A DNA stretch of 64,000 bases from Dyella_A sp049445995. GTDB taxonomy: Bacteria > Pseudomonadota > Gammaproteobacteria > Xanthomonadales > Rhodanobacteraceae. The notes below the pieces were generated by a model, which was given only the letters and a program-made list of their open reading frames with translations, searched no databases and had not been told where the DNA came from. This document shows, one piece after another, positions 28,093 to 38,346 of the stretch (position 1 is the first letter of the stretch; the number at the start of each line of letters is the position of its first letter). The translations under genes and the position numbers were made by a program. The DNA lies in contig NZ_JBMSDZ010000002.1 of assembly GCF_049445995.1 (NCBI RefSeq), positions 186,001 to 250,000 on the forward strand, in the 5' to 3' direction.

Positions 28093-28710
28093 ATGGAACT
28101 GAATGTCATTGGCGCAACATCGCCTGACAATGCCGCGCTCAGCGTATCGGACGAAGTGTTCGGCGGCGAGTACAAGCAGGCCCTGGTCCACCAGGTGGTC
28201 GTCGCCTACCAGGCTGGCGGTCGCGCGGGCACCAAGGCGCAGCTGTCGCGCGGTGAGATGTCCGGCACCACCAAGAAGTTCAAGAAGCAGAAGGGCGGCG
28301 GCGCCCGTCACGGCGACTACCGCGCCCCGATCTTCGTCGGCGGCGGCGTGACGTTTGCCGCCAAGCCGCGCAGCTTCGAGCAGAAAGTCAACCGCAAGGC
28401 CTATCGCGTGGCCATCCGTTCGATCCTGGCCGAGCTCAATCGTGCCGATCGCCTGAAAGTGGTCGAAGGGTTCGGCATCGACAGTCCGAAAACCACCGCC
28501 ATGGTGGCCAGGCTGGCCGAACTGCAGGTGTCCGGCCGCGTCCTGCTGGTGTCCGAGGATGCGAACGAGGCGCTGTTCCTGGCCGCGCGGAATATCCCCT
28601 ATGTCCACGTCGTGGACGTGCTGGCGCTCAATCCGGTCAGTCTGGTCGGTTCCGACTACGTGGTCATGACCGTCGACGCTGTGAAGAAGATCGAGGAGTG
28701 GCTGGCATGA
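28093..28710 (+). CDS. rplD: 50S ribosomal protein L4
   Basis: 205 aa; GGAGAG precedes the ATG. The long internal loop [20 protein letters not shown] (residues about 59-78) lines the exit tunnel. In E. coli L4 is the autogenous regulator of the S10 operon, which fits the leader hairpin seen at 26951. Its stop overlaps the rplW start as ATGA. Confidence 0.98.
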   Translation: MELNVIGATSPDNAALSVSDEVFGGEYKQALVHQVVVAYQAGGRAGTKAQLSRGEMSGTTKKFKKQKGGGARHGDYRAPIFVGGGVTFAAKPRSFEQKVNRKAYRVAIRSILAELNRADRLKVVEGFGIDSPKTTAMVARLAELQVSGRVLLVSEDANEALFLAARNIPYVHVVDVLALNPVSLVGSDYVVMTVDAVKKIEEWLA

Positions 28711-29000
28711 GCAACGAACGCATTCTCAACACGCTGCGTGCTCCGCACATCTCCGAGAAGGCCGCGCGCCTCGCCGAGAACAGCCAGTACGTATTTGTCG
28801 TCGCCCCCGAGGCAACCAAGGCCGATGTCCGTGCCGCCGTGGAGCAGATGTTCGACGTCAAGGTCGAGCAGGTGAACCTCGTCAACGCCAAGGGCAAGGT
28901 CAAGTCCTTCCGTTTCCGCACTGGCAGCCGCCAGGGCAAGCGCAAGGCCTATGTGCGCCTCGCCGATGGTCAGACCATCGACGTGTCGGCCAAGGCCTGA
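28707..29000 (+). CDS. rplW: 50S ribosomal protein L23
   Basis: 97 aa. [20 protein letters not shown] and the [14 protein letters not shown] strand are typical. It forms the docking site for trigger factor and SRP at the tunnel exit. ATG 28707 overlaps the rplD stop by 4 nt, so translation is probably coupled; a GTG-type start three codons earlier is unnecessary. Confidence 0.98.
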   Translation: MSNERILNTLRAPHISEKAARLAENSQYVFVVAPEATKADVRAAVEQMFDVKVEQVNLVNAKGKVKSFRFRTGSRQGKRKAYVRLADGQTIDVSAKA

Positions 29001-29017
29001 GCCAGGAGTTCTGTGAG

Positions 29018-29839
29018 ATGGCACTAATTACGCACAAGCCGACCTCGCCCGGGCGCCGCGACGCAGTCAGCGTCCGCACCGAGGGTCTGCACAAGGGCGA
29101 GCCCTACGCGCCGCTGACCGAGTCGCAGTCCAAGACGGGTGGTCGCAACCATTACGGTCGCATCACCACGCGTCATCGCGGCGGCGGTCACAAGCAGCAT
29201 TACCGCATCATCGACTTCAAGCGTGACAAGGAAGGCATTGCCGGCCTCGTCGAGCGCATCGAGTACGATCCGAACCGCACCGCGCACATCGCGCTGCTGT
29301 GCTACGCCGATGGTGAGCGTCGCTATATCATCGCGCCCAAGGGTGTGGCGGTGGGCGATCGCCTGGTTTCCGGTTCGGATTCGCCGATCAAGGCCGGGAA
29401 CTGCCTGCCCCTGCGCAACATCCCGGTCGGCTCGACCATCCACTGCATCGAGATGAAGGCAGGCAAGGGCGCGCAAATCGCCCGCAGCGCCGGCGCCTCC
29501 GTGCAGCTGGTGGCCCGCGAGTCCGGCTACGCCACGCTGCGCCTGCGCTCCGGCGAGATGCGCCGTGTGCCGGTCGACTGCCGCGCCACCATCGGCGAGG
29601 TCGGCAACTCCGAGCACAGCCTGAAGAAGCTCGGCAAGGCCGGCGCCAAGCGCTGGAAGGGTATCCGCCCGACCGTGCGCGGCGTGGTGATGAACCCGGT
29701 CGACCATCCGCACGGTGGCGGCGAGGGCAAGACTTCTGGTGGTCGTCATCCGGTCAGCCCGTGGGGCACGCCGGCCAAGGGCTACAAGACCCGCAACAAC
29801 AAGCGCACGCAGCAGTTCATCGTGCGTCGTCGCAAGTAA
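29018..29839 (+). CDS. rplB: 50S ribosomal protein L2
   Basis: 273 aa. [18 protein letters not shown] in the N-terminal half and [13 protein letters not shown] near residue 225-237, with the His linked to peptidyl-transferase function, are complete. Binds 23S rRNA domain IV and joins the subunits. CAGGAG lies before the ATG, and rpsS follows after 12 nt. Confidence 0.99.
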   Translation: MALITHKPTSPGRRDAVSVRTEGLHKGEPYAPLTESQSKTGGRNHYGRITTRHRGGGHKQHYRIIDFKRDKEGIAGLVERIEYDPNRTAHIALLCYADGERRYIIAPKGVAVGDRLVSGSDSPIKAGNCLPLRNIPVGSTIHCIEMKAGKGAQIARSAGASVQLVARESGYATLRLRSGEMRRVPVDCRATIGEVGNSEHSLKKLGKAGAKRWKGIRPTVRGVVMNPVDHPHGGGEGKTSGGRHPVSPWGTPAKGYKTRNNKRTQQFIVRRRK

Positions 29840-29851
29840 CAGGAAGCCGTC

Positions 29852-30124
29852 ATGCCGCGTTCTCTGAAGAAAGGTCCGTTCGTCGACCTTCACCTTGTCA
29901 AGAAGGTGGAAGCTGCGGTTTCCGCCAACAACAAGCGCCCGATCAAGACCTGGTCGCGTCGCTCGATGATCCTGCCGGAAATGGTCGGCCTGACCATCGC
30001 CATCCACAACGGTCGCCAGCACGTGCCGGTGCTCGTCAACGAGAACATGGTCGGGCACAAGCTCGGCGAGTTCGCGGTGACCCGCACTTTCAAGGGCCAT
30101 GGCGGCGACAAGAAGGGCAAGTGA
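29852..30124 (+). CDS. rpsS: 30S ribosomal protein S19
   Basis: 90 aa. [20 protein letters not shown] and the [11 protein letters not shown] and HNGRQHVPV motifs match the family. It lies in the 30S head beside S13. Its stop codon shares one base with the rplV start. Confidence 0.98.
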   Translation: MPRSLKKGPFVDLHLVKKVEAAVSANNKRPIKTWSRRSMILPEMVGLTIAIHNGRQHVPVLVNENMVGHKLGEFAVTRTFKGHGGDKKGK

Positions 30125-30459
30125 TGAGCACTGAAGCCAAAGCGATCCTGCGCAGCGCCCGCATCTCGGCGCAGAAGGCACGCCTGGTGGCTGACCTGGT
30201 CCGCGGTCTCCCCGTGGGTCGCGCCAGCGACGTGCTGCAGTTCACCAACAAGAAGGCTGCGACCCTTGTCCGCAAGGTGCTGCTGTCGGCCGTCGCCAAT
30301 GCCGAGAACAACCTTGGTGCTGACGTCGACGAACTGAAGGTCTCGCGCATCTTCGTGGACGAAGGTCCGGCGATGAAGCGCATGTACGCCCGCGCCAAAG
30401 GCCGCGGCTCGCGCATCCTGAAGCGCACCAGCCACATCACTGTGGTCGTTGGCAACTGA
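30124..30459 (+). CDS. rplV: 50S ribosomal protein L22
   Basis: 111 aa. The tunnel-lining hairpin is [20 protein letters not shown], of the usual macrolide-sensitive form. It starts at the last base of the rpsS stop (TGATG), so reinitiation is likely. rpsC follows after 15 nt. Confidence 0.98.
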   Translation: MSTEAKAILRSARISAQKARLVADLVRGLPVGRASDVLQFTNKKAATLVRKVLLSAVANAENNLGADVDELKVSRIFVDEGPAMKRMYARAKGRGSRILKRTSHITVVVGN

Positions 30460-30474
30460 CTGAGGGTATAGACG

Positions 30475-31224
30475 ATGGGTCATAAAGTTCATCCCACCGG
30501 TATCCGCCTCGGCATCGCCAAGGACTGGAATTCGAAGTGGTACGCAAACAAGGCCGACTACGCCAAGTATCTGGTCGCCGACCTCAAGGTCCGCGACATG
30601 CTTCGCAAGAAGCTGGCGCAGGCCGGCATTTCGAAGATCCAGATCGAGCGTCCGGCCAAGACCGCCCGCGTGACGATCCACAGCGCCCGTCCAGGCGTGG
30701 TGATCGGCAAGAAGGGCGAGGACATCGAGAAGCTGCGCAAGGAAGTCAGCCAGATGATGGGCGTTCCGACGCACATCAATGTGAACGAAGTCCGCAAGCC
30801 GGAACTCGACGCGCAGTTGGTGGCCGAGTCGATCGCACAGCAGCTCGAGCGCCGCATCATGTTCCGTCGTGCGATGAAGCGCGCGGTGGGCAACGCGATG
30901 CGCCTCGGTGCCCTGGGCGTGAAGATCAACGTGTCGGGCCGTCTGAACGGTGCCGAGATCGCCCGCTCCGAGTGGAGCCGCGAAGGTCGCGTGCCGCTGC
31001 ATACGCTGCGCGCGGACATCGACTACGGCACCGCCGAGGCGAAGACCACTTACGGCATCATCGGCATCAAGGTGTGGATCTACAAGGGCGAAGTCTTCGA
31101 CATGGCGCAGATCGGCCAGGAGTCGAAGGAAGAGCAGTCGCAGCCGCGCCGCGAAAGTGGCGAGGGTCGTCGTGAGCCACGTCGCGAGGCCGGTGACGGC
31201 CGTCGCGAGCGGTCGGCGAAGTAA
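30475..31224 (+). CDS. rpsC: 30S ribosomal protein S3
   Basis: 249 aa, a little longer than E. coli S3 (233 aa). The KH-type 2 domain carries [15 protein letters not shown], and the C-terminal domain has [20 protein letters not shown]. The extra length is a charged tail of imperfect repeats, [18 protein letters not shown], which may contact mRNA or rRNA at the entry site. S3 forms part of the mRNA entry helicase. Confidence 0.98.
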   Translation: MGHKVHPTGIRLGIAKDWNSKWYANKADYAKYLVADLKVRDMLRKKLAQAGISKIQIERPAKTARVTIHSARPGVVIGKKGEDIEKLRKEVSQMMGVPTHINVNEVRKPELDAQLVAESIAQQLERRIMFRRAMKRAVGNAMRLGALGVKINVSGRLNGAEIARSEWSREGRVPLHTLRADIDYGTAEAKTTYGIIGIKVWIYKGEVFDMAQIGQESKEEQSQPRRESGEGRREPRREAGDGRRERSAK

Positions 31225-31235
31225 GGAGAGTTGCC

Positions 31236-31649
31236 ATGCTGCAACCCAAGCGAACCAAATTCCGCAAGCAGTTCAAGGGCCGCAACGACGGTCTGGCCTT
31301 CAGCTCCAACCTCGTGAGTTTCGGCGAGTACGGCCTGAAGGCGACCACCCACGGTGCGCTGACGGCCCGTCAGATCGAGGCGGCCCGTCGTTGCATCACG
31401 CGTTTCGTGAAGCGCGGCGGCAAGCTGTGGATCCGCGTGTTCCCGGACAAGCCGATCACCAAGAAGCCGATCGAAGTGCGTATGGGTGCGGGCAAGGGCG
31501 GCGTCGAGTTCTGGGTCGCACCGATCCAGCCCGGTCGCATGCTCTATGAAATCGAGGGTGTCGACGAGCCGACGGCGCGCGAGGCGTTCCGCCTGGCCGC
31601 CGCCAAGCTCTCGGTGCAGACCCAGTTCGTCAGCCGGGCGGTGATGTGA
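31236..31649 (+). CDS. rplP: 50S ribosomal protein L16
   Basis: 137 aa. [19 protein letters not shown], the [17 protein letters not shown] segment and a C-terminal [11 protein letters not shown] are typical. It supports the A-site tRNA and the 5S region. Translationally linked to rpmC by a one-base overlap. Confidence 0.98.
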   Translation: MLQPKRTKFRKQFKGRNDGLAFSSNLVSFGEYGLKATTHGALTARQIEAARRCITRFVKRGGKLWIRVFPDKPITKKPIEVRMGAGKGGVEFWVAPIQPGRMLYEIEGVDEPTAREAFRLAAAKLSVQTQFVSRAVM

Positions 31650-31834
31650 TGGCCATCAAAGAGATCAACAACAAGTCGGTCGAAGAGCTGAACCAGCATC
31701 TGCTGGACCTTCGCAAGGAGCAGTTCAATCTGCGCATGCAGAAGGGCACCGGCCAGCTCATCCAGCCGCACCAGCTGCGCCGCGTTCGGCGCGACATCGC
31801 CCGCACGAAGTTCGTGCTCGGCGGCAAGAAGTAA
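31649..31834 (+). CDS. rpmC: 50S ribosomal protein L29
   Basis: 61 aa helical hairpin: [20 protein letters not shown] and [19 protein letters not shown] 31649 begins at the last base of the rplP stop. A GTG at 31646 is in frame but would only add one residue. Confidence 0.96.
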   Translation: MAIKEINNKSVEELNQHLLDLRKEQFNLRMQKGTGQLIQPHQLRRVRRDIARTKFVLGGKK

Positions 31835-31846
31835 GGGACGGCGGAC

Positions 31847-32107
31847 ATGAGCGACAATCAGAAACAGGCACGCACCCTGCAGGGGCGCGTGGTCAGCAAC
31901 AAGATGGACAAGACGGTCACGGTGCTGGTCGAGCGCCAGGTGCAGCACGGCCTGCTCGGCAAGATCATCCGCCGCTCCACCAAGCTTCATGCCCAGGACG
32001 ACCTGGGTGCGAATGAGGGCGACGTGGTGCGCATCGCGGAATGCCGCCCGCTGTCCAAGACCAAACACCACCGCGTGGTGGAAATCCTCATGCGCGCCAA
32101 CGTCTAA
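31847..32107 (+). CDS. rpsQ: 30S ribosomal protein S17
   Basis: 86 aa OB-fold protein: [20 protein letters not shown], then the insertion loop [13 protein letters not shown] and [18 protein letters not shown] primary 16S rRNA binder. It lies 12 nt after rpmC and 15 nt before rplN. Confidence 0.98.
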   Translation: MSDNQKQARTLQGRVVSNKMDKTVTVLVERQVQHGLLGKIIRRSTKLHAQDDLGANEGDVVRIAECRPLSKTKHHRVVEILMRANV

Positions 32108-32122
32108 GGGGAGGGTGCAGAC

Positions 32123-32491
32123 ATGATCCAGATGCAAAGCACGCTTTCCGCAGCGGACAACAGCGGTGCCAAGGAACTGATGTGCATCAAGGTACTCGGC
32201 GGCTCCAAGCGTCGTTACGCCGCGATCGGTGATGTGATCAAGGTCACCGTGAAGGATGCCATCCCGCGCGGCAAGGTGAAGAAGGGCGAGGTGTACAACG
32301 CCGTGGTCGTGCGTACCGCCAAGGGTGTGCGTCGTCCCGACGGTTCGCTGATCCGTTTCGACGGCAACGCGGCTGTCCTCCTCAACAACAAGCTCGAGCC
32401 GATCGGCACCCGTATTTTCGGGCCGGTCACCCGCGAGCTGCGCAGCGAGAAGTTCATGAAGATCGTCTCGCTCGCGCCCGAAGTGCTCTGA
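32123..32491 (+). CDS. rplN: 50S ribosomal protein L14
   Basis: 122 aa. [20 protein letters not shown] and [13 protein letters not shown] with the final ISLAPEVL-type end (IVSLAPEVL) are intact. Lies at the subunit interface, where RsfS can bind. First gene of the classical spc operon, but here with only 15 nt to rpsQ and no promoter visible. Confidence 0.98.
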   Translation: MIQMQSTLSAADNSGAKELMCIKVLGGSKRRYAAIGDVIKVTVKDAIPRGKVKKGEVYNAVVVRTAKGVRRPDGSLIRFDGNAAVLLNNKLEPIGTRIFGPVTRELRSEKFMKIVSLAPEVL

Positions 32492-32505
32492 GCGGAGTAA
32501 TAACC

Positions 32506-32820
32506 ATGAACCGTATCCGCAAGGGTGATCAGGTCCTCGTGATCACCGGCAAGAACAAGGGCCAGCGTGGCGATGTGCTGCGCGTCGATGGCGACCGCGT
32601 CTTCGTCGCCAACGTGAATCTGGTCAAGCGCCATACCAAGGCGAATCCGCAGGCCAACCAGCCCGGCGGTATCGTCGAGCGTGAGGCCTCGATCCATCTC
32701 TCCAATGTGCAGCTGTTCAACCCCGCCACGAACAAGGGTGAACGCGTCGGCACCAAGACGCTCGAAGATGGGCGCAAGGTCCGCGTGTTCCGTTCGTCTG
32801 GCGAGGTCGTGGACGCGTAA
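32506..32820 (+). CDS. rplX: 50S ribosomal protein L24
   Basis: 104 aa with an N-terminal KOW motif ([20 protein letters not shown]) and [16 protein letters not shown]. It initiates 50S assembly and sits at the tunnel exit. AGCGGAG lies before the ATG. Confidence 0.98.
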   Translation: MNRIRKGDQVLVITGKNKGQRGDVLRVDGDRVFVANVNLVKRHTKANPQANQPGGIVEREASIHLSNVQLFNPATNKGERVGTKTLEDGRKVRVFRSSGEVVDA

Positions 32821-32831
32821 GGAACACGATC

Positions 32832-33371
32832 ATGACGCGCCTTCAAAACTTTTATAAAGAGCAGGTCATCGCCAAGCTCACCGAGAAGTTCGGCTACGAG
32901 AACGTGATGCAGGTTCCCCGCATCACCAAGATCACGCTGAACATGGGTGTGGGTGAGGCGGCAGGCAACAAGAAAGTGCTCGAAAATGCCGTTGCCGACA
33001 TGGCCAAGATCGCCGGCCAGAAGCCGATCACGACCAAGGCGCGCGTGTCCGTCGCCTCGTTCAAGATCCGCGACGGCTGGCCGATCGGTTGCAAGGTCAC
33101 CCTGCGCCGCGCCCAGATGTGGGAATTCCTCGATCGCCTGATCAACATCTCGCTGCCCCGCGTCCGCGACTTCCGCGGCGTCTCGGGTCGCGCGTTCGAC
33201 GGCCGTGGAAACTACAATTTCGGCATCAAGGAACAGATCATCTTCCCCGAAATCGATTTCGACCAGATCGACGCGATGCGTGGCATGGACATCTCCATCA
33301 CCACCACCGCCAAGACCGACGCCGAAGCCAAGGCGCTGCTGGAAGCCTTCAACTTCCCGTTCCGCAACTGA
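32832..33371 (+). CDS. rplE: 50S ribosomal protein L5
   Basis: 179 aa. [33 protein letters not shown] and [20 protein letters not shown] are family motifs. It binds 5S rRNA and contacts the P-site tRNA. rpsN follows after 17 nt. Confidence 0.98.
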   Translation: MTRLQNFYKEQVIAKLTEKFGYENVMQVPRITKITLNMGVGEAAGNKKVLENAVADMAKIAGQKPITTKARVSVASFKIRDGWPIGCKVTLRRAQMWEFLDRLINISLPRVRDFRGVSGRAFDGRGNYNFGIKEQIIFPEIDFDQIDAMRGMDISITTTAKTDAEAKALLEAFNFPFRN

Positions 33372-33388
33372 TACGCGAGAGACAAACC

Positions 33389-33694
33389 ATGGCAAAGACC
33401 TCGATGGTCAACCGCGATCTGAAGCGGACCAAGCTCGTCCAGAAGTACGCCGCCAGGCGCGCCGAACTGAAGGCGGTCGTGCTGAGCCCCAACGCCTCGT
33501 ACGACGAGAAGATGGAGGCCCAGACCCGGCTGCAGAAGTTGCCGCGTGACGCCAGCCCGGTTCGCCAGCGCACGCGCTGCGCGCTATCCGGCCGCCCGCG
33601 CGCCGTCTACAAGAAGTTCGGTCTCGGCCGCAACAAGCTGCGCGAGGCCACCATGCGTGGCGACGTGCCGGGCCTGCGCAAGGCCAGCTGGTAA
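33389..33694 (+). CDS. rpsN: 30S ribosomal protein S14, zinc-free type
   Basis: 101 aa, the long C-minus form: it lacks the CxxC pairs and has only [20 protein letters not shown] with a single Cys. [15 protein letters not shown] at the start. Assembles late in the 30S head. The gene is followed by an unusual 219-nt space with a strong hairpin and a new -10 element before rpsH. Confidence 0.97.
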   Translation: MAKTSMVNRDLKRTKLVQKYAARRAELKAVVLSPNASYDEKMEAQTRLQKLPRDASPVRQRTRCALSGRPRAVYKKFGLGRNKLREATMRGDVPGLRKASW

Positions 33695-33703
33695 TACCTC
33701 ATC

Positions 33704-33743
33704 GGATGGTTGTGCCGGGCGCCAGCCCGGCACGCTTCCATCC
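33704..33743. terminator. Hairpin after rpsN inside the S10/spc cluster
   Basis: GGATGG at 33704-33709 and CCATCC at 33738-33743 flank a perfect 9-bp stem GTGCCGGGC/GCCCGGCAC with GCCA loop. No T run follows, so it may be a processing or Rho-type site, or a REP-like sequence. Confidence 0.6.
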
Positions 33744-33807
33744 AGCGGACGGAGTGTTCCGGCCGCCGACGCTACGGCGCTCGTTATTCGCCAAGGCCGG
33801 AAAAGGC

Positions 33808-33816
33808 TGTTATACT
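33808..33816 (+). promoter_or_regulatory. Extended -10 promoter before rpsH
   Basis: TGT followed by TATACT (33811-33816) is an extended -10 element. No good -35 is at 17 nt, which extended -10 promoters do not need. It lies 97 nt before rpsH and after the hairpin, so it probably drives rpsH to secY. Confidence 0.5.
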
Positions 33817-33913
33817 TGTCGGTCTGCGCAACGCAGGCTGCCTTGCAGCAGCTCACAATCTAGAATTGATTTCCGGTTTTATCGGATATCGGTGCACTCT
33901 GAAGGACGTTTTC

Positions 33914-34309
33914 ATGAGCATGACTGATCCCATCGCCGATCTGTTTACGCGTGTGCGCAATGCCCAGCTGTCGGGCAAGCAGGCCGTAAGCATGCCGTCG
34001 TCGAAGTTGAAGGTGGCGATCGCCAACCTTCTCAAGAACGAGGGCTATATCCTCGACGCCAAGACTTCCGAGCAGGAAGGCAAGCCGGTGCTCGAGATCA
34101 AGCTCAAGTATTTCGAAGGCCGCCCGGCCATCGAGACCATTTCCCGAGTCAGCCGTTCCGGCCTGCGCGTGTACCGCGGCAAGGACGAGCTGCCGAAAGT
34201 GCTCGGCGGCCTCGGTATCTCGATCATTTCGACTTCCGCCGGTCTGCTGACCGACGCGCAGGCCCGTGCCAAGGGCCTGGGCGGCGAAGTCATCGGCCAA
34301 GTGGCATAA
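33914..34309 (+). CDS. rpsH: 30S ribosomal protein S8
   Basis: 131 aa, [18 protein letters not shown] at the start (ATG 33914; ATG 33920 also possible). GAAGGA lies 6 nt upstream. The C-terminal RNA-binding motif [20 protein letters not shown] is intact. In E. coli S8 represses the spc operon at the rplE message; here a separate leader before rpsH is present, so control may differ. Confidence 0.98.
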   Translation: MSMTDPIADLFTRVRNAQLSGKQAVSMPSSKLKVAIANLLKNEGYILDAKTSEQEGKPVLEIKLKYFEGRPAIETISRVSRSGLRVYRGKDELPKVLGGLGISIISTSAGLLTDAQARAKGLGGEVIGQVA

Positions 34310-34319
34310 GGAGTCGACG

Positions 34320-34847
34320 ATGTCCCGTGTTGCTAAAAAGCCGATCAGTCTGCCCAAGGGTGTTGAGCTGAAGATTGCCGCCGAGGGTATCTCGGTGAAG
34401 GGTCCGAAGGGTTCGTTGTCGGTGCATGCCCTGCCGGGCGTCAGTGTGGCGGTCAACGATGGTGTCGCCACGATCGAGCTGGCCGAGGGTGCGGGCGACA
34501 AGTTCGGCGGCACCGCACGCGCCCTGCTCGCGAACATGATCAAGGGTGTTTCCGAAGGTTACGAGCGCAAGCTGGAACTCGTCGGCGTCGGTTACCGCGC
34601 GTCGATGGCCGGCAAGGCACTGAATCTCAGCCTCGGTTTTTCCCATCCGGTGGTGTTCAACGCCCCAGAAGGCGTGACAATCGAGACCCCGACGCAGACC
34701 GAGATCCTGATCAAGGGTTCGGACAAGCAGAGCGTGGGCCAGGTGGCTGCCAAGATTCGCGGTTTCCGGCCGCCGGAGCCCTACAAGGGCAAGGGCGTGC
34801 GCTATGCCGGTGAGAAGATCACGCTGAAGGAAGCCAAGAAGGCTTAA
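34320..34847 (+). CDS. rplF: 50S ribosomal protein L6
   Basis: 175 aa. [39 protein letters not shown] and the C-terminal [18 protein letters not shown] are characteristic. Two related alpha/beta domains bind near the sarcin-ricin loop. Ten nt after rpsH. Confidence 0.98.
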   Translation: MSRVAKKPISLPKGVELKIAAEGISVKGPKGSLSVHALPGVSVAVNDGVATIELAEGAGDKFGGTARALLANMIKGVSEGYERKLELVGVGYRASMAGKALNLSLGFSHPVVFNAPEGVTIETPTQTEILIKGSDKQSVGQVAAKIRGFRPPEPYKGKGVRYAGEKITLKEAKKA

Positions 34848-34910
34848 GGCGGTGCCCCGGGGAAGCCCGGGTGCCGGCCGAAGTCGATCCGCTTCCTGGA
34901 GAATATGACG

Positions 34911-35264
34911 ATGAACAAGAACGAATCCCGCCTGCGTCGCGCCAAGTCCACCCGCGCGCACATCCGCAAGCTGGCGGTGCCGCGTCTGTCGGTGCATCGC
35001 ACCGGGCAGCATCTGTACGCCCAGGTGTTCGATGCCTCGGGCACCAAGGTGGTCGCTGCTGCGTCCACGGTGCAGAAAGCTGTCGCCGATGGCCTGAAGG
35101 GCACCAAGAATCTGACCGCCGCCGCGGCGGTGGGCAAGGCTGTCGCCGAGCGCGCGCTGGCCGCCGGCATCGAAGCCGTGGCGTTCGATCGCTCCGGTTT
35201 CCGCTATCACGGCCGCATCAAGGCGCTGGCCGATGCGGCCCGCGAGGCCGGCCTGAAGTTCTGA
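34911..35264 (+). CDS. rplR: 50S ribosomal protein L18
   Basis: 117 aa from ATG 34911 ([20 protein letters not shown]). An ATG two codons earlier (34905) lies too close to the GGAGAA site at 34898, so 34911 is preferred. [24 protein letters not shown] is the conserved C-terminus. It binds 5S rRNA with L5. A 106-nt gap to rpsE carries a stem GGCTGCC/GGCAGCC (35271-35296). Confidence 0.96.
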   Translation: MNKNESRLRRAKSTRAHIRKLAVPRLSVHRTGQHLYAQVFDASGTKVVAAASTVQKAVADGLKGTKNLTAAAAVGKAVAERALAAGIEAVAFDRSGFRYHGRIKALADAAREAGLKF

Positions 35265-35370
35265 TCTGCCGGCTGCCGCGCCCCGGCGTGGCAGCCGCTT
35301 GAAGTACCTACAACTCCAAGCGGCCCAGCCGCAAGCAAAAGCCCCGGGCTGCCGGGCACATGGAAAAAAC

Positions 35371-35880
35371 ATGTCTTCTAACGATCGCGAAAATTCGGAT
35401 GGCCTGCTCGAAAAGCTGATTGCCGTCAACCGCGTGGCCAAGACCGTCAAGGGTGGCCGCCAGATGAGCTTCACCGCGCTGACCGTGGTCGGTGACGGCG
35501 AGGGTCGCGTGGGCTTCGGCTATGGCAAGGCGCGCGAAGTGCCGGTGGCCATTTCCAAGGCCATGGAGCGCGCCCGGCGCCAGATGGTCAGCATCGAGCT
35601 CAACAACGGCACGCTGTGGTACGCCATCAAGGCCAACCACGGCGCGGCTCGGGTCTACATGCAGCCCGCTTCCGAGGGTACCGGCGTGATTGCCGGCGGT
35701 GCGATGCGCGCCGTGCTCGAAGTGGTCGGCGTGAAGAACGTGCTGGCCAAGGCGGTCGGTTCGCGCAATCCGATCAACCTCGTGCGCGCCACCATCAAGG
35801 GTCTGCAGGCCGTGGCCTCGCCCAAGAAGATCGCCGCGAAGCGTGGCAAGACCCTGGATGAGGTGCTGGGCAATGGCTAA
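35371..35880 (+). CDS. rpsE: 30S ribosomal protein S5
   Basis: 169 aa from ATG 35371 ([20 protein letters not shown]). [20 protein letters not shown] is the spectinomycin-loop region of sensitive form; [19 protein letters not shown] and the C-terminal [17 protein letters not shown] follow. Translational fidelity protein at the mRNA entry. An in-frame ATG at 35299 would add 24 residues without homology. Its last 8 bases overlap rpmD. Confidence 0.97.
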   Translation: MSSNDRENSDGLLEKLIAVNRVAKTVKGGRQMSFTALTVVGDGEGRVGFGYGKAREVPVAISKAMERARRQMVSIELNNGTLWYAIKANHGAARVYMQPASEGTGVIAGGAMRAVLEVVGVKNVLAKAVGSRNPINLVRATIKGLQAVASPKKIAAKRGKTLDEVLGNG

Positions 35881-36070
35881 GAAAGAGACTGCCGTCAAGA
35901 CCGTGCGCGTGCGCCTGGTCAAGGGCCTGCGTGGCGTGCAGAGCCGTCACCGTCTGAGCGTCAAGGCCCTGGGCCTGGGCAAGCTCAACGACGTCCGTGA
36001 GCTGAAGGACAGCCCGCAGGTGCGAGGCCTGATCAACACGGTCTACTACCTGGTCCGGGTCGAGGAGTAA
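35873..36070 (+). CDS. rpmD: 50S ribosomal protein L30
   Basis: 65 aa: [20 protein letters not shown], then [23 protein letters not shown] 35873 lies 8 nt before the end of rpsE, so translation is coupled; no other start gives the family N-terminus. Absent from some bacteria, but present here. Confidence 0.96.
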   Translation: MAKKETAVKTVRVRLVKGLRGVQSRHRLSVKALGLGKLNDVRELKDSPQVRGLINTVYYLVRVEE

Positions 36071-36075
36071 TCATC

Positions 36076-36507
36076 ATGCGTCTTAATGACATCAAGCCGG
36101 CTGCCGGTTCCCGCAAGACGCGCCTGCGCGTCGGTCGCGGCATCGGTTCGGGTCTGGGCAAGACCGCCGGTCGCGGCCACAAGGGCCAGCACGCCCGTGC
36201 CGGCGGCACCCACAAGTACGGTTTCGAAGGCGGCCAAATGCCGCTGCAGCGCCGCCTGCCCAAGGTGGGCTTCCGCTCGCTGAAGAAGGCAGAGAGCCAG
36301 GAAGTGTTCCTGTACCAGCTGGCCACCCTCAAGGCGGACGTGATCGACGTGGTGGTCCTGCATCAGGCCGGCCTGATCGACAGTCGTGCCAAGAAGGTCA
36401 AGGTCGTGGCCAAGGGCGAGATCGGTCGCGCAGTGAAGCTTTCCGGCGTCCTCGCCACGGCCGGTGCGAAGACGGCCATCGAGGCTGCCGGCGGCAGCGT
36501 GGAGTAA
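36076..36507 (+). CDS. rplO: 50S ribosomal protein L15
   Basis: 143 aa. [40 protein letters not shown] and [17 protein letters not shown] are the glycine-rich rRNA-binding segments. Late assembly protein of 50S. secY begins 4 nt after the stop. Confidence 0.98.
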   Translation: MRLNDIKPAAGSRKTRLRVGRGIGSGLGKTAGRGHKGQHARAGGTHKYGFEGGQMPLQRRLPKVGFRSLKKAESQEVFLYQLATLKADVIDVVVLHQAGLIDSRAKKVKVVAKGEIGRAVKLSGVLATAGAKTAIEAAGGSVE

Positions 36508-36511
36508 CCCG

Positions 36512-37843
36512 GTGGCTGCAGCCAAGGGCACCCAGCTCGGATCTCTCGGCAAGCTGACGGAACTGCGTCAGCGCATCTTCTTCGTGATTGGTGCGCTGAT
36601 CGTGTTCCGGCTCGGTTCGTTCATTCCCGTGCCGGGTGTGAACCCGGAGGCGATGACCCGCCTGATCGAGCAGCAGGGCGGCGGACTGTTGAACATGTTC
36701 AACATGTTCTCCGGCGGATCGCTGTCGCGGATGTCGGTGTTTGCGCTGGGCGTCGTGCCCTACATCTCCGCCTCGATCGTGGTGCAGATGATGGGTTCGG
36801 TGATCCCGAGCCTGCAGAATCTGCGCAAGGAAGGCGAGGCCGGTCGACGCAAGATGACCATGTACACGCGCTTCGGCACCGTGGGTCTGGCGGCGTTCCA
36901 GGCGTTCGGTATCGCGGTGGCGCTGCAGAAGCAGGTTGCGTCCGGCGGCGTTCCGGTGGTCTACACCCCGGGCATGGGTTTCGTGCTTGCTTCGGTGGTC
37001 GGTCTGACCGCCGGCACCATGTTCCTTATGTGGCTGGGCGAGCAGATCACCGAACGGGGTATCGGCAACGGCATCTCGCTGCTGATCTTCGCGGGCATCG
37101 TGGCTGGCCTGCCCGGCGCGGTGGCACACACGCTGACCATGCAGGCCAACGGCGAGCTGGGCAACGGCCTGAAGCTGATCATGATCGTGGTGCTGGTGCT
37201 GGCGGTGACGGCATTCGTGGTGTTCATGGAGCGTGCGCAGCGGCGCATCACGGTGAACTATGCACGTCGCTCGGGCGGCCAGCAGGCCTACATGAACCAG
37301 AGTTCGCACCTGCCATTGAAGATCAACATGTCCGGCGTGATCCCGCCGATCTTCGCCAGCAGCCTGCTGATGTTCCCGGCGACCGCACTGACCTGGTTCG
37401 GCACCGGGCACCAGTCGCGCTGGCTGCAGTCGCTGACCCAGGCCCTCACCCAGGGCGAGCCGTTGCACGACGTGATCTTTGCGGTGCTGGTGATCACCTT
37501 TGCGTTCTTCTACACCGCGATCGTCTTCAACTCACAGGAGACGGCGGACAACCTCAAGCGATCCGGCGCACTGATTCCGGGTATCCGGCCGGGCAAGGCC
37601 ACCGCAACATATATCGATGCGGTAATGACCCGTCTGACCGGGGTGGGGGCGCTCTACCTGGTACTGGTATGTCTGGTGCCGACGTTCATGCAAAAGTCCT
37701 GGAATGTGCCCTTCTACTTCGGCGGCACGTCGTTGCTGATCGTGGTGGTGGTGGTGATGGACTTCACCTCGCAGGTGCAGGCCCATCTGGTCAGTCACCA
37801 GTACGAAGGTTTGCTCAAGAAGGCCAATCTCCGCCGCAACTGA
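36512..37843 (+). CDS. secY: Protein translocase subunit SecY
   Basis: 443 aa from GTG 36512, equal in length to E. coli SecY. GGAG at 36501-36504 sits 7 nt before this GTG. Ten hydrophobic segments are visible; the plug region [21 protein letters not shown] and the cytoplasmic C5 loop [17 protein letters not shown] are conserved. It forms the protein-conducting channel with SecE and SecG. Usually rpmJ follows; here the 134 nt after secY encode no L36. Confidence 0.98.
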   Translation: MAAAKGTQLGSLGKLTELRQRIFFVIGALIVFRLGSFIPVPGVNPEAMTRLIEQQGGGLLNMFNMFSGGSLSRMSVFALGVVPYISASIVVQMMGSVIPSLQNLRKEGEAGRRKMTMYTRFGTVGLAAFQAFGIAVALQKQVASGGVPVVYTPGMGFVLASVVGLTAGTMFLMWLGEQITERGIGNGISLLIFAGIVAGLPGAVAHTLTMQANGELGNGLKLIMIVVLVLAVTAFVVFMERAQRRITVNYARRSGGQQAYMNQSSHLPLKINMSGVIPPIFASSLLMFPATALTWFGTGHQSRWLQSLTQALTQGEPLHDVIFAVLVITFAFFYTAIVFNSQETADNLKRSGALIPGIRPGKATATYIDAVMTRLTGVGALYLVLVCLVPTFMQKSWNVPFYFGGTSLLIVVVVVMDFTSQVQAHLVSHQYEGLLKKANLRRN

Positions 37844-37906
37844 TGGCTGCTGGGGCGTAGGAGTCGGGTCTCGATCGTGGGAAAGCGGCGGCAGGTGCCG
37901 CAGGGC

Positions 37907-37935
37907 TTTCCAGTGAAGTTAATTCAGGTTAAAAT
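37907..37935 (+). promoter_or_regulatory. Alpha operon promoter
   Basis: -35 TTTCCA (37907-37912), 17-nt spacer, -10 TAAAAT (37930-37935, 5 of 6). It lies 42 nt before rpsM in the gap where rpmJ is missing. Confidence 0.65.
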
Positions 37936-37977
37936 TGCGCGTTTACCGCGCACGAAACGCATCGGAGAAAGTACATC

Positions 37978-38334
37978 ATGGCGCGCATCGCGGGTGTCAA
38001 TTTGCCGGTCCAGAAACACGTCTGGGTCGGCCTGCAGAGCATCTACGGCATCGGCCGCAGCCGGTCCAAGAAGGTCTGCGCGGACGCAGGCGTGGTTCCC
38101 ACCACGCCGATCAAGTCCCTCAGCGAGGGCGAGGTGGAGAAGCTCCGCCACGAAATCGCCAAGTACGTTGTCGAAGGCGATCTGCGTCGCGAGGTGGGTA
38201 TCGCCATCAAGCGGCTGATGGATCTGGGTTGCTACCGCGGTCTTCGCCACCGCCGTGGCCTGCCGGTGCGCGGTCAGCGCACGCGTACCAATGCCCGCAC
38301 CCGCAAGGGTCCGCGTCGCGCGATCAAGAAGTAA
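37978..38334 (+). CDS. rpsM: 30S ribosomal protein S13
   Basis: 118 aa. [32 protein letters not shown] with the helix-hairpin-helix, and [20 protein letters not shown] at the C-terminus are typical. It contacts the large subunit (bridge B1). GGAGAA precedes the ATG. Confidence 0.98.
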   Translation: MARIAGVNLPVQKHVWVGLQSIYGIGRSRSKKVCADAGVVPTTPIKSLSEGEVEKLRHEIAKYVVEGDLRREVGIAIKRLMDLGCYRGLRHRRGLPVRGQRTRTNARTRKGPRRAIKK

Positions 38335-38346
38335 CGGATTCGAATT

